NCBI RefSeq assembly: GCF_001696605.3 | Contig: NZ_CP031716.1 | Location: forward strand, 3,472,001-3,536,000 | Origin: Acinetobacter wuhouensis | GTDB taxonomy: Bacteria; Pseudomonadota; Gammaproteobacteria; Pseudomonadales; Moraxellaceae | Direction of reading: 5' to 3' | Length of the DNA: 64,000 bases | In this document: piece by piece, positions 27,771 through 36,601 of the stretch | Layout of the letters: every line of letters begins with the position of its first letter | How positions within the stretch are numbered: the first letter of the stretch is position 1 | Made by a program: the position numbers and the translations under genes | Notes under the pieces: model-generated | What the model saw: the letters and a program-made list of their open reading frames with translations, nothing else | Database searches by the model: none | What the model was told of the DNA's origin: nothing

Positions 27771-28658
27771 ATGAATCAAAAATTAGAGCAACTTTTTCAG
27801 CAAAAGGTTCAAGGTAAAGTCGCACTTATCACAGGTGCTTCTAGTGGTATTGGTTTAACCGTTGCAAAAAAACTAGCGGCAGCTGGTGCACACGTCCTTT
27901 TAGTATCTCGTACTGAAGAAACACTCAAAGAAGTACAAGCTGAGATCCAAGCTGAAGGCGGTCAAGCGGATATTTTCCCGTGTGATTTGAATGATATGAA
28001 TGCTATTGATGAAGTCTCTAAGCAAATCATTGCATCTGTCGATCATATTGATATTCTGATTAATAATGCGGGGCGTTCAATCCGTCGTGCTGTACATGAA
28101 TCTGTTGATCGTTTCCATGATTTTGAGCGTACCATGCAATTGAACTATTTCGGTGCTGTACGTTTGGTATTGAATATTTTACCGCAAATGATGGGGCGTA
28201 AAGATGGTCATATCATCAACATCAGTTCAATTGGTGTTTTGGCAAATGCAACCCGTTTCTCTGCTTATGTAGCTTCAAAAGCTGCTTTAGATGCGTTTAG
28301 CCGTTGTTTATCTGCGGAAGTTCATTCTCACAAGATTGCGATCACTTCTGTATATATGCCTTTGGTTCGCACACCAATGATTGCACCAACCAAAATTTAT
28401 AAATATGTACCAACGCTTTCCCCTGAACAAGCGGCTGATTTGGTTGCGTATGCAATCGTAAAACGTCCGAAGAAAGTTGCGACGAATTTAGGTCGTTTGG
28501 CTTCGATTACTTATTCAATCGCACCTGGTATTAACAATAAACTGATGTCGATTGGTTTTAACTTATTCCCAAGTTCAACAGCATCTGTCGGCGAACAGCA
28601 AAAGTTGAATTTAGTACAACGCGCTTATGCACGCTTGTTCCCAGGTGAGCATTGGTAA
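27771..28658 (+). CDS. acr1: Fatty acyl-CoA reductase Acr1 (short-chain dehydrogenase)
   Basis: A short-chain dehydrogenase of 295 residues with the cofactor loop TGASSGIG near residue 21 and NNAG near 96. The active-site YVASK is near 164, with an upstream Ser in NISSIG. Length and sequence match my memory of Acr1 of A. baylyi, including FHDFERTMQLNYFGAVRLVLN and the ARLFPGEHW end. Acr1 reduces long-chain acyl-CoA to the aldehyde with NADPH, the first step to fatty alcohol for wax esters. It is monocistronic. The wax ester synthase gene is not in the window. Confidence 0.88.
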   Translation: MNQKLEQLFQQKVQGKVALITGASSGIGLTVAKKLAAAGAHVLLVSRTEETLKEVQAEIQAEGGQADIFPCDLNDMNAIDEVSKQIIASVDHIDILINNAGRSIRRAVHESVDRFHDFERTMQLNYFGAVRLVLNILPQMMGRKDGHIINISSIGVLANATRFSAYVASKAALDAFSRCLSAEVHSHKIAITSVYMPLVRTPMIAPTKIYKYVPTLSPEQAADLVAYAIVKRPKKVATNLGRLASITYSIAPGINNKLMSIGFNLFPSSTASVGEQQKLNLVQRAYARLFPGEHW

Positions 28659-28673
28659 GATTACTGCTGCAAT

Positions 28674-28700
28674 AAAAAAACCGCCTTTCGGCGGTTTTTT
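28674..28700. terminator. Bidirectional terminator between acr1 and tex
   Basis: AAAAAAACCGCC and GGCGGTTTTTT form a strong stem with the tight TTTC loop, between two convergent genes. It has A and T runs on both sides, so it can serve both strands. Confidence 0.93.
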
Positions 28701-28715
28701 ATTTTAAATCAAAGA

Positions 28716-31103
28716 TTACTTCGAACCTTTAATCCCTGCTTGTAGCAATAATGCCCCTAAACCACCAATTTTATTTTCTTGAGGTTTAGCAGCCTGTGGC
28801 TTCTTGTCATGACGAGGTGCTTTATCCTTATTATCATGACGTGCATGATTTGGACGATCACCTTGAGGACGTTTGCCTTGAGGTTTACGTTCACCTCGTT
28901 GTTCACCATTGGCATTGTTGAACTCACGCTTTTGACGTGGTGCTTTTGTAGGTGCTTCAGAACCTTCTGGACGCATCGACAAATTCACACGATTACGTTC
29001 AGCATCAACAGTTAACACGCGCACTTGAACAATTTGACCAGGTTTCACCACTTTATGTGGATCAGATACAAACTCGTTCGCAAGTTCAGAAATATGGATT
29101 AAACCGTCTTGGTGTACACCCACATCGACGAATGCACCGAAATTCGTCACATTGGTAATCACACCTTCAAGTTGCAAACCTTCAGTGAGCTGCCCGACTT
29201 CTGTGATGTCTTCACGGAACTTTGCAGTACGGAACTCAGGACGTGGATCACGACCTGGTTTTTCAAGTTCGCTTAATACATCTTGAACAGTCGGAAGACC
29301 AAATTGATCATTCACAAACTCTTCCGCTTTCACTTGGCGAATAATTTCAGTATTACCAATGATATCTTTCACTGTCGTTGCTTTTGCAGCAACAATGCTA
29401 TTCACTAAACCATAAGATTCAGGATGCACAGAAGACGCATCTAAAGGCTCTGAACCATCTTGAATACGTAAGAAACCTGCCGCTTGTTCAAAAGTACGCT
29501 CGCCTAAACGTGGTACATTTTTCAAAGCTTGACGGTTATCAAAACGACCATTTTCTTTACGGTAATCAACAATTTGTTGTGCGATTGATTTATTCAAACC
29601 TGCGATATAACCCAAAATTGCAGGAGATGCAGTATTAACATCAACACCCACCGCGTTCACACAGTCTTCAACCACTGCATCAAGCGTTTTCGCCAAATTA
29701 GTTTGGTTTACATCGTGTTGATATTGACCTACACCAATTGATTTAGGATCAATTTTCACAAGTTCAGCCAATGGATCTTGTAAACGACGTGCAATCGAAA
29801 CTGCACCACGAATCGCAACATCTAACTCAGGCAGTTCAGCAGAAGCCAATTCTGATGCAGAATAAACCGATGCACCTGCTTCAGATACAGAAACACGGGT
29901 TAAATTCAGATCTGCATTGGCAGCCATCATTTCAGCGACAACTGCTTCAGTTTCGCGGCTTGCAGTACCATTGCCAATGGCAATCAAATCCACATTGAAT
30001 TCACGGCAAAGACGTGCAAGCTCAGCGACAGAACCCGCTTTATCTTCTTTTGGTGCAAATGGATAAATCGTACTATGCGCAAGTACATCACCTGAATTTG
30101 ACACTACAGCCAATTTCACACCTGTACGAATACCAGGATCTACACCCAGTGTGGTACGCGAACCTGCAGGTGCTGAAAGCAATAAATGACGTAAGTTTTC
30201 AGCGAATACATCCATTGCTTCTGATTCAGCTGCAAGACGCTTTTCTGTCAATAAAGAATGTTCAATCGTTGGACGAACTTTGCCGAGCCAGAATAATTTT
30301 GCAGTTTGTTTTAAGAAATCACGACGTGCTTGTGGTTCAACTGTTTCAAGATCGTATTCTGTTTCAATGCGAATTAATGGCGCTTCATCTTCACCATCCA
30401 CTTTTAAACCCAATACGTTTTCTTGTCGACCACGTAACATCGCCAATAAACGATGTGAAGGCACTTTATTGAGGTTTTCAGAGAAATCGAAGTAGTCACG
30501 GAATTTTTTACCGACTTCTTTTTTCTCATCTGAAGCCACTAGACTTTTTAACACTGCTGTTTTGGCAAATGTTGCTTTTAAGTCTGTGGTCAACGGAATA
30601 TTTTGCGCCCAATCATCAATAATGATGTGTTGGATGGCATCCAATTGGCTTTCAACATCGGCATAGTCCTCATGACTAAAACCTGCCAATGCTTCAGTTG
30701 GATCAACTTGCTCAGCAATGATCTTTTCTGCAATCGGTCCTAAGCCAGCTTCTTTCGCCTTAAACGACTTACTGGTACGTTTTGGACGGTACGGCGCGTA
30801 AAGTTCTTCTAATGCATTTTTTGTTTCAGCGCCATTGACACGAGCCAGTAAGTCATCAGAGAGCTTATTTTGTTCTTTTAATGATTCGATTACTTTTTCA
30901 CGGCGTTCAAATAAATCACGTAAATAAACTAAGCGTGTATCAAGTTGGCGTAATTGGATGTCGTCTAAGCCTTGCGTTACTTCTTTACGGTAACGTGCAA
31001 TAAATGGAACACTAGAGCCTTCATCTATCAGTTTAATGGCAGCTTCTACTTGGTTTGGACGTACGGCAAGCTCACTTGCCAACTGCTGAACTAAGTCAGT
31101 CAT
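28716..31103 (-). CDS. tex: Tex-family S1 RNA-binding transcription accessory protein
   Basis: A protein of about 795 residues. The Tex N-terminal helical domain holds VPFIARYRKEVTQGLDD. The YqgF-like domain starts near 330 with LGVDPGIRTGVKLAVV. A helix-hairpin-helix segment (LGYIAGLNKSIAQQIVDYR) and an S1 domain at about 640-715 (VTNFGAFVDVGVHQDGLIH) follow. The C-terminal tail of about 80 residues is basic and rich in Lys, Arg and Gln. Tex binds nucleic acids and affects transcription and stress tolerance. GTG at 31118 is an alternative start five codons earlier; I prefer ATG at 31103. Confidence 0.93.
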   Translation of the reverse strand: MTDLVQQLASELAVRPNQVEAAIKLIDEGSSVPFIARYRKEVTQGLDDIQLRQLDTRLVYLRDLFERREKVIESLKEQNKLSDDLLARVNGAETKNALEELYAPYRPKRTSKSFKAKEAGLGPIAEKIIAEQVDPTEALAGFSHEDYADVESQLDAIQHIIIDDWAQNIPLTTDLKATFAKTAVLKSLVASDEKKEVGKKFRDYFDFSENLNKVPSHRLLAMLRGRQENVLGLKVDGEDEAPLIRIETEYDLETVEPQARRDFLKQTAKLFWLGKVRPTIEHSLLTEKRLAAESEAMDVFAENLRHLLLSAPAGSRTTLGVDPGIRTGVKLAVVSNSGDVLAHSTIYPFAPKEDKAGSVAELARLCREFNVDLIAIGNGTASRETEAVVAEMMAANADLNLTRVSVSEAGASVYSASELASAELPELDVAIRGAVSIARRLQDPLAELVKIDPKSIGVGQYQHDVNQTNLAKTLDAVVEDCVNAVGVDVNTASPAILGYIAGLNKSIAQQIVDYRKENGRFDNRQALKNVPRLGERTFEQAAGFLRIQDGSEPLDASSVHPESYGLVNSIVAAKATTVKDIIGNTEIIRQVKAEEFVNDQFGLPTVQDVLSELEKPGRDPRPEFRTAKFREDITEVGQLTEGLQLEGVITNVTNFGAFVDVGVHQDGLIHISELANEFVSDPHKVVKPGQIVQVRVLTVDAERNRVNLSMRPEGSEAPTKAPRQKREFNNANGEQRGERKPQGKRPQGDRPNHARHDNKDKAPRHDKKPQAAKPQENKIGGLGALLLQAGIKGSK

Positions 31104-31118
31104 CGTGTTTAATTCCAC

Positions 31119-31790
31119 AAGGATATAAGGACTAAAAGTTAGTGATTATAAAGACCAAGACCATAAAATCCACAATTGTTTTGCAAATTAGCAATGAAAA
31201 AAGTGATTAAAGTTCATTTTTATTGGTTTTTAATCACGCAAACCCCGATTTCGCTCTCATCAGTAGCATTCAAACAGCTTTGTAAAATAGTTTTTCGAAG
31301 ATCAGTTTTTGCACTTTTATATGTGCCGTAGCCAAATATTTTTCACTATTGTCAATTTTAAATTGGGAAATAGATTTTTGATTTCTCCATATACATACGC
31401 TTGAATAAACATAAAAGTACCTCCATATTCATTACTACGAGCAGATTTTGACCTTTGTTTTTGTAGCAACAGAAATACCTCCAGTTGGCTGTGAACCCCA
31501 CAATCCACTGTTCAAATATTTCTGATAACAGCAATGACGAATATATCTACCTAAACAAAAACTTATTGTCTAAATACATCAAAGTTTCATTTGCAAATGG
31601 TATAGTTTTTTATTTATAAACATAGAATCGTCTCAAATTTTTATAAATTCTTTATAGATGTTGTTTTTTGGTTTCAATACCGCATGAAAATTGTATTTTT
31701 GAGCAATTTGATACATAGTCTTAACAAGAGCTTAGGCAGTATACTGAGATTAACGAATATTTATAATTTACAACATTAAGGGAGTGCATC
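31119..31790. other. Intergenic region between tex and ompR
   Basis: A 670-bp gap. Its left half (31205-31535) holds what looks like a broken minus-strand gene, listed separately. The right part (31560-31790) is A+T-rich and must hold the ompR promoter; TATACT at 31740-31745 is a possible -10 without a clear -35. Confidence 0.5.
31205..31535 (-). pseudogene. Possible frameshifted remnant of a small gene
   Basis: No single frame spans the region, but three minus-strand pieces look coding when joined. They are GLWGSQPTGGISVATKTK (about 31470-31525), SARSNEYGGTFMFIQAYV with the residues after it (about 31350-31450), and GTYKSAKTDLRKTILQSC with CLNATDESEIGVCVIKNQ before a stop near 31220. Frame changes are needed near 31450 and near 31330. 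I do not recognise the family. It may be a decayed gene or only chance open frames. Confidence 0.3.
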
Positions 31791-32555
31791 ATGAGTTTAG
31801 TTGTACCTGCTGAAAATACAGATGTCGTACAAAACGAAACTGACCGTGTCGAACGCATTTTAGTCGTCGATGATGATGTGCGTTTACGTACCCTTTTGCA
31901 GCGCTTCTTGGAAGACAAAGGCTTTGTGGTCAAAACAGCCCACGATGCCACTCAAATGGATCGTCTATTACAACGTGAACTATTTTCACTGATCGTTTTA
32001 GACTTCATGTTACCCGTAGAAGACGGCTTAAGCATTTGCCGACGTTTACGTTCATCGAACATTGATACACCTGTGATCATGCTCACCGCTCGTGGTAGCG
32101 ACTCTGATCGTATTGCAGGGCTAGAAGCCGGTGCGGATGATTATTTACCAAAACCGTTCAATCCTAATGAGTTATTGGCACGTATCCGCGCAGTACTGCG
32201 TCGTCAAGTTCGTGAAGTGCCTGGCGCACCAAGCCAAAACGTGGAAGTGGTGTCATTTGGCCCTTGGTCTTTAGATCTCTCAACACGTACCTTGACCCGT
32301 GAAGGTCAAGTGGTGACGTTGACCACAGGTGAATTTGCGGTTCTAAAAGCATTGGTACAACACCCGCGTGAACCATTGACTCGCGACAAACTGATGAATC
32401 TTGCACGTGGTCGTGAATGGGGTGCCATGGAACGCTCAATTGACGTTCAAGTCTCTCGTTTACGTCGTTTGATCGAAGAAAATCCTGCGCGTGCACGCTA
32501 CATCCAAACTGTTTGGGGTGTAGGTTATGTGTTTGTTCCAGATGGTGCTGAATAA
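31791..32555 (+). CDS. ompR: Response regulator OmpR
   Basis: A response regulator of 254 residues. The receiver domain has the acidic DDD at 27-29, the phosphate-accepting Asp71 in LIVLDFMLP, and the PKPF lysine near 120. A C-terminal OmpR/PhoB winged-helix domain ends with YIQTVWGVGYVFVP. It regulates envelope genes in answer to osmotic or envelope signals through EnvZ. The sensor gene follows after an unusually long 223-bp gap that contains a terminator-like hairpin. Confidence 0.95.
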   Translation: MSLVVPAENTDVVQNETDRVERILVVDDDVRLRTLLQRFLEDKGFVVKTAHDATQMDRLLQRELFSLIVLDFMLPVEDGLSICRRLRSSNIDTPVIMLTARGSDSDRIAGLEAGADDYLPKPFNPNELLARIRAVLRRQVREVPGAPSQNVEVVSFGPWSLDLSTRTLTREGQVVTLTTGEFAVLKALVQHPREPLTRDKLMNLARGREWGAMERSIDVQVSRLRRLIEENPARARYIQTVWGVGYVFVPDGAE

Positions 32556-32589
32556 ACTTAAAGATGATTCTATAAAATGAATCTGTTTT

Positions 32590-32634
32590 AAAAATACTGG
32601 CATATTCTGATTGGAATATTGCCAGTATTTTTTT
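32590..32634 (+). terminator. Terminator-like hairpin between ompR and envZ
   Basis: AAATACTGGC pairs with GCCAGTATTT and, inside, TATTC with GAATA. A run of seven T ends at 32634. It lies about 35 bases after the ompR stop. It could stop most ompR transcripts before envZ. Confidence 0.82.
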
Positions 32635-32778
32635 AACGTGAAATATTCAAAGGAATATTTGAAAATAAGCATAACAACAAAACAATGTAGATCAATATTT
32701 TGATATTGCTATATCCCGATCATCCATTAAACTAAAAAACATCCAATCACACGATATACCAAATATTAGGATTCATCT

Positions 32779-34239
32779 GTGAAATTAGAACCCATTGACC
32801 CGCAAGCATTTACAGACTTTGAAGCATATCAGGAAAGAAAACGTACTCCTTGGGAACGCTTTCTAGACAAAATCAAACCTCGTTCCGCAGCCATGCGTAC
32901 CACGGTCTTGGTTTTATTTGTGGTATTCTTCAGCTTGTTTATGTCATTGTGGTTTTTTTGGAAAACACTCTATTTACCAGAAATTCAACAACATGCACGC
33001 TTTCTAGCGGTTGAGTTGGAAATGATCAACAATCCACGTTTGCAAATTTATCATGATGAAAAACAATTAGATATTGATGAATGGCTGAGACAACGTGTTG
33101 GGGTTGAGTATGTTACCGATCCCAAAGATTATCCCAATGTTAAAGAGAAAATCATTGCAGACTTTTTCACCCGTCGCATTGAAAAACAATTGACCAAAGA
33201 ACTTGATATCAAAAATGTCACCGTCTACTTCCAGTTTAAACCGAGCCCGCGCATTTGGGTGCAAACCCCTGAAATGAATGGTAATTGGGTACGTGAACCA
33301 CTGAAAACCTATGCAGACTATAGCCCTGAATTGATTTTAGCGTGGTTATTGGGTGTTCCCTTCATCTCAGCAGCCATCATTCTGACGCTTGTACGCCAAC
33401 TCAATCGCCCTTTACTCCGCCTGCAAAATGCAGCCAATAGTTATAGTAAAACAGGTAAAGCTCCTTATCTCGAAACCAATCATGGACCCCAGGAAATTCG
33501 TGAAGTAAACCAAGCATTTAACCACATGGTTTATACACTTGAACAAACTGAACGTGATCGCCAAATTATGCTCGCAGGAATTTCACATGACCTGAGAACC
33601 CCACTGACTCGTATTCGTTTAAGTGCTGAAATGATGGCGGATGATGACTTCCTTAAAGAAGGCATGATTTATGATGTCGATGATATGGACGCGATTCTCA
33701 GCCAGTTTATTTCCTATATGCGTGATGGTTCAGATGAGGAAGTCCAAGACACCAATATCAATGTATTGTTACAAGAGCTCATAATCCAATTTAAGCCGTT
33801 GGATATTCGTTTCACGCCACAAGAACTCCCAACAATTACTGCTCGCTCGCTTTCTTTAAAGCGTTTGATTGGTAATTTAATTAATAATTCTAAACGATAT
33901 GGTTCAGAACCGATTGAATTGAGTGCTTTTGTTGAAGATGAGCACATTAAAATCTGTGTAGCTGACCATGGTGAAGGTATTCCCGAAGATCAAATCGAAG
34001 ATTTAATGCAGCCCTTTGTGCGCGGAAATGCAGCACGAACTGTACAAGGCAGTGGTTTAGGTTTAGCCATTGTGAAGCGAATTGTCGATATTCACCAAGG
34101 TGAATTGTCAATTTCTAACCGTCCTGAAGGTGGGCTACAAGCAGTTATTTCTCTTCCACTTCATATAAAAATTGAGGAAGAATCAACACCTACAAATCCG
34201 ATCCAAAAAATCAAACAAACTTTGAGTGATCATTTCTAA
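32779..34239 (+). CDS. envZ: Sensor histidine kinase EnvZ
   Basis: A sensor kinase of 486 residues with a GTG start. Membrane helices at about 42-63 and 188-212 enclose a periplasmic domain. A HAMP segment follows (RQLNRPLLRLQNAANSY), then the dimerisation helix with the phosphorylated His270 in GISHDLRTPLTRIR. ATP-binding motifs are NLINNSKRYG, DHGEGIPEDQ and GSGLGLAIVKRI. It phosphorylates and dephosphorylates OmpR. The gap to ompR and a possible separate promoter suggest that the two are not made in fixed ratio. Confidence 0.94.
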   Translation: MKLEPIDPQAFTDFEAYQERKRTPWERFLDKIKPRSAAMRTTVLVLFVVFFSLFMSLWFFWKTLYLPEIQQHARFLAVELEMINNPRLQIYHDEKQLDIDEWLRQRVGVEYVTDPKDYPNVKEKIIADFFTRRIEKQLTKELDIKNVTVYFQFKPSPRIWVQTPEMNGNWVREPLKTYADYSPELILAWLLGVPFISAAIILTLVRQLNRPLLRLQNAANSYSKTGKAPYLETNHGPQEIREVNQAFNHMVYTLEQTERDRQIMLAGISHDLRTPLTRIRLSAEMMADDDFLKEGMIYDVDDMDAILSQFISYMRDGSDEEVQDTNINVLLQELIIQFKPLDIRFTPQELPTITARSLSLKRLIGNLINNSKRYGSEPIELSAFVEDEHIKICVADHGEGIPEDQIEDLMQPFVRGNAARTVQGSGLGLAIVKRIVDIHQGELSISNRPEGGLQAVISLPLHIKIEEESTPTNPIQKIKQTLSDHF

Positions 34240-34444
34240 TGATCGCTCAATAAATCAACATTTGAATTTGTTTATTTATCAAACAGTCACTATTATTTCG
34301 TTAATAAATAATAGCTTAAAAACCATCACAAAACTTTATACCCACATTTACTGAAAAAATTAGACCTTAGCATTAGAGGCATGCACAATTTACATTTAGG
34401 GCGGTACAATCCGTCTAGTTTTGAACAAGAATTGAGCGTAAACC

Positions 34445-35965
34445 ATGTCTTTAGATCGTATTCGTTTAGCATCACTCCACAACAAAGTGATGAGCGCAGA
34501 ACAAGCTGCTACCTTTATCCAAGATGGCATGACTGTAGGGATGAGTGGTTTTACCCGTGCAGGTGAAGCGAAAGCTGTACCTTTGGCATTGGTAGCACAA
34601 GCGGAAAAAAATCCGTTAAAAATCACATTAATCACAGGTGCAAGTCTAGGTAATGATCTTGACAAAAAATTGACTGAAGCGGGTGTACTTGCTCGTCGCT
34701 TACCTTTCCAAGTGGACAACACTTTACGTAAAGCCATCAACAAAGGCGAAGTGATGTTCATTGACCAACATTTGTCTGAAACTGTTGAACAAATGCGTAA
34801 CCTTCAGTTGAAAAAACCTGATGTAGCTGTGATTGAAGCTGTTGCGATCACTGAAGATGGTGGCATCATTCCAACAACTTCAGTAGGTAACTCTGCTAGC
34901 TTTGCAATTTTTGCTGAAAAAGTGATTGTAGAAATCAACACTAACTTAAGCCCTGCTTTCGAAGGCTTACACGATATTTATATCCCTACTTACCGTCCAA
35001 CACGTCAACCAATTCCATTGACTAAAGTGGATGAGCGTATTGGTACACCTGCGATCAATATCGATCCTGCTAAAATTGTCGGTATCGTAATCAACAGCGA
35101 ATTGCATGACTCTCCATCTACCGTTGCTGATGCGGATGATGAAACTCAAGGTATTGCAAACCACTTAATCGCGTTCTTTGAAAAAGAAGTTGCAGAAGGT
35201 CGTTTACCAAAAGACTTAGGTCCTTTACAAGCAGGTATTGGTTCGATTGCAAACGCAGTACTCACAGGTCTTAAAGAATCTAACTTTGAAGACTTAGTCA
35301 TGTATTCAGAAGTACTTCAAGACTGTACATTCGAATTGATCGATGCGGGTAAAATGAAGTTTGCTTCAGGTTCATCAATTACACTTTCTGCTAAATATGG
35401 CGAAAAAGTATTTAACAACCTTGAACAATACAAAGACAAACTTGTATTACGCCCACAAGAAATTTCAAACCATCCTGAATTGGTTCGTCGTTTAGGCATC
35501 ATCGGCATCAACACTGCACTTGAGTTCGATATTTACGGCAACGTAAACTCTACTCACGTATGTGGTACAAAAATGATGAATGGTATCGGTGGTTCAGGTG
35601 ACTTCGCGCGTAATGCGCACCTTGCAATCTTCGTAACGAAATCAATTGCGAAAGGTGGTGACATTTCTTCTGTTGTGCCATTTGCTTCTCACGTTGACCA
35701 TGCTGAACACGATGTTGACATCCTTGTAACTGAACAAGGTCTTGCTGACTTACGTGGTCTTGCACCGCGTGAACGTGCTCGTGCAATCATCGACAACTGT
35801 GCACACCCAATGTACCGTGATGCATTGAACGATTACTTTGATCGTGCATGTGAGAAAGGCGGTCAAACACCTCATATTCTTCGTGAAGCGCTTTCTTGGC
35901 ACTCTAACTTTGAAGAAACTGGTCACATGTTGACTGCACAAGCTCAAGAGAAGAAATCTGCATAA
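34445..35965 (+). CDS. Acetyl-CoA hydrolase / succinate:acetate CoA-transferase family protein
   Basis: A class I CoA-transferase of 506 residues. N-terminal GMTVGMSGFTRAGEAKAVP and VEINTNLSPAFEGLHDIY are typical of the AarC/Ach1/ScpC group. NTALEFDIYGNVNSTHV holds the conserved Glu that forms the CoA thioester, and NGIGGSGDFARNAHLAIF the glycine-rich CoA loop. These enzymes swap CoA between succinate, acetate and propionate, or hydrolyse acetyl-CoA slowly. The precise substrate pair is not fixed by sequence. It is monocistronic and ends in a strong terminator. Confidence 0.9.
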   Translation: MSLDRIRLASLHNKVMSAEQAATFIQDGMTVGMSGFTRAGEAKAVPLALVAQAEKNPLKITLITGASLGNDLDKKLTEAGVLARRLPFQVDNTLRKAINKGEVMFIDQHLSETVEQMRNLQLKKPDVAVIEAVAITEDGGIIPTTSVGNSASFAIFAEKVIVEINTNLSPAFEGLHDIYIPTYRPTRQPIPLTKVDERIGTPAINIDPAKIVGIVINSELHDSPSTVADADDETQGIANHLIAFFEKEVAEGRLPKDLGPLQAGIGSIANAVLTGLKESNFEDLVMYSEVLQDCTFELIDAGKMKFASGSSITLSAKYGEKVFNNLEQYKDKLVLRPQEISNHPELVRRLGIIGINTALEFDIYGNVNSTHVCGTKMMNGIGGSGDFARNAHLAIFVTKSIAKGGDISSVVPFASHVDHAEHDVDILVTEQGLADLRGLAPRERARAIIDNCAHPMYRDALNDYFDRACEKGGQTPHILREALSWHSNFEETGHMLTAQAQEKKSA

Positions 35966-35990
35966 GATTTTAAATCTGTTGTAGAAATAA

Positions 35991-36017
35991 GAAACGCCCA
36001 CAAGGGCGTTTTTTTAT
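35991..36017 (+). terminator. Terminator of the CoA-transferase gene
   Basis: AAACGCCC pairs with GGGCGTTT around a CACAA-type loop, followed by a T run. It lies 26 bases after the stop. Confidence 0.92.
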
Positions 36018-36157
36018 GTCTAATCAATAAGATTCGCAATGAACATCACTCCTCTCAGGAGGAGAAACTAATGCCAATCTGTTAAATCAACTTTATATAA
36101 ATTAGCCTCTTTTGCCTTTTTACACCAGTTGCTTTAAACGAGGTGATGCTATCGTGA

Positions 36158-36212
36158 GGCGACATGGATGTCGCCGTTGGACAAGGGCGATATGGATATC
36201 CCCTTTGTCCAA
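36158..36212. repeat. Two stacked palindromes (BIME-like block)
   Basis: GGCGACAT-GG-ATGTCGCC at 36158-36175 has perfect 8-bp arms. Directly after it, 36177-36212 is a 36-bp near-palindrome whose ends are TTGGACAA and TTGTCCAA and whose centre is GATATGGATATC. Both would fold into strong hairpins in RNA or extruded DNA. The arrangement resembles bacterial interspersed mosaic elements. I recall similar sequence in Acinetobacter intergenic regions, but could not check. Confidence 0.7.
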
Positions 36213-36406
36213 CAAAGGATTTTTGTCACCTTGCGGAATACATTCCTCATCCTTCAAAAGTGAGGCATCGACTACGCAAAGCAATTTAAATTTTTCAATG
36301 TATGTCGAGTCTGTGCAAACCTTTAAATTTTAAATTATTTAACTTTGATCGAAAGATATAACTCCGCAAGAAGATGCAGGAGAAATTTAAAATCCCCTCT
36401 CTCTAA

Positions 36407-36427
36407 CTCTCTCCCAAAGGGAGAGAG
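36407..36427. repeat. Small CTCTCTCCC hairpin
   Basis: CTCTCTCCC and GGGAGAGAG are perfect complements around AAA. It is part of the same repeat-rich intergenic block. Confidence 0.55.
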
Positions 36428-36485
36428 CTTCAATACTTATTGATTAAGAATGATTTTGAATTGATATTAATTCACACTGAAAGTC

Positions 36486-36560
36486 CCTTCTCCCTGAGCG
36501 AAACAAAGCATTGCTTTGTTGAAGTGCAAGACGTAGTGGGAGAAGGTTAGGATGAGGGGG
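36486..36560. repeat. Inverted-repeat module shared with the element at 19.3 kb
   Basis: CCTTCTCCC at the left pairs with GGGAGAAGG at the right, around a CAAAGCATTGCTTTG hairpin. The right arm, read on the minus strand, continues as CCCTCATCCTAACCTTCTCC, one base different from the copy at 19348-19368. This marks a dispersed repeat family. Confidence 0.65.
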
Positions 36561-36601
36561 AGAATATCCAATACTGATTGATTAATAAGTGATTTTTTAA
36601 A

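Larger units (their letters stand above)
36018..36601. other. Gene-free region made of repeats and palindromes
   Basis: A 580-bp stretch between the CoA-transferase and GMC oxidoreductase genes. The left half (36140-36300) carries stacked palindromes. The right half (36400-36560) carries CTCTCTCCC/GGGAGAGAG and CCTTCTCCC/GGGAGAAGG inverted repeats. An open frame at 36112-36333 runs across the palindromes and is not a credible gene. Confidence 0.7.

Noticed and set aside
30014..30472. Plus-strand frame of 152 codons opposite tex
   Set aside because: It is antisense to a conserved part of Tex; Leu- and His-rich composition is typical of a shadow frame.
31317..31508. Minus-strand frame of 63 codons taken as a complete gene
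   Set aside because: It breaks in the middle of better frames on either side, so I list the region only as a possible remnant.
34224..34248. Hairpin at the end of envZ as a terminator
   Set aside because: GAGTGATCATT pairs with AATGATCGCTC (one mismatch), but no T-tract follows and it overlaps the coding end, so I do not call it.
36112..36333. Open frame of 73 codons in the repeat block
   Set aside because: It runs through the palindromes, has no ribosome site, and its composition follows the repeats. It is not credible as a gene.
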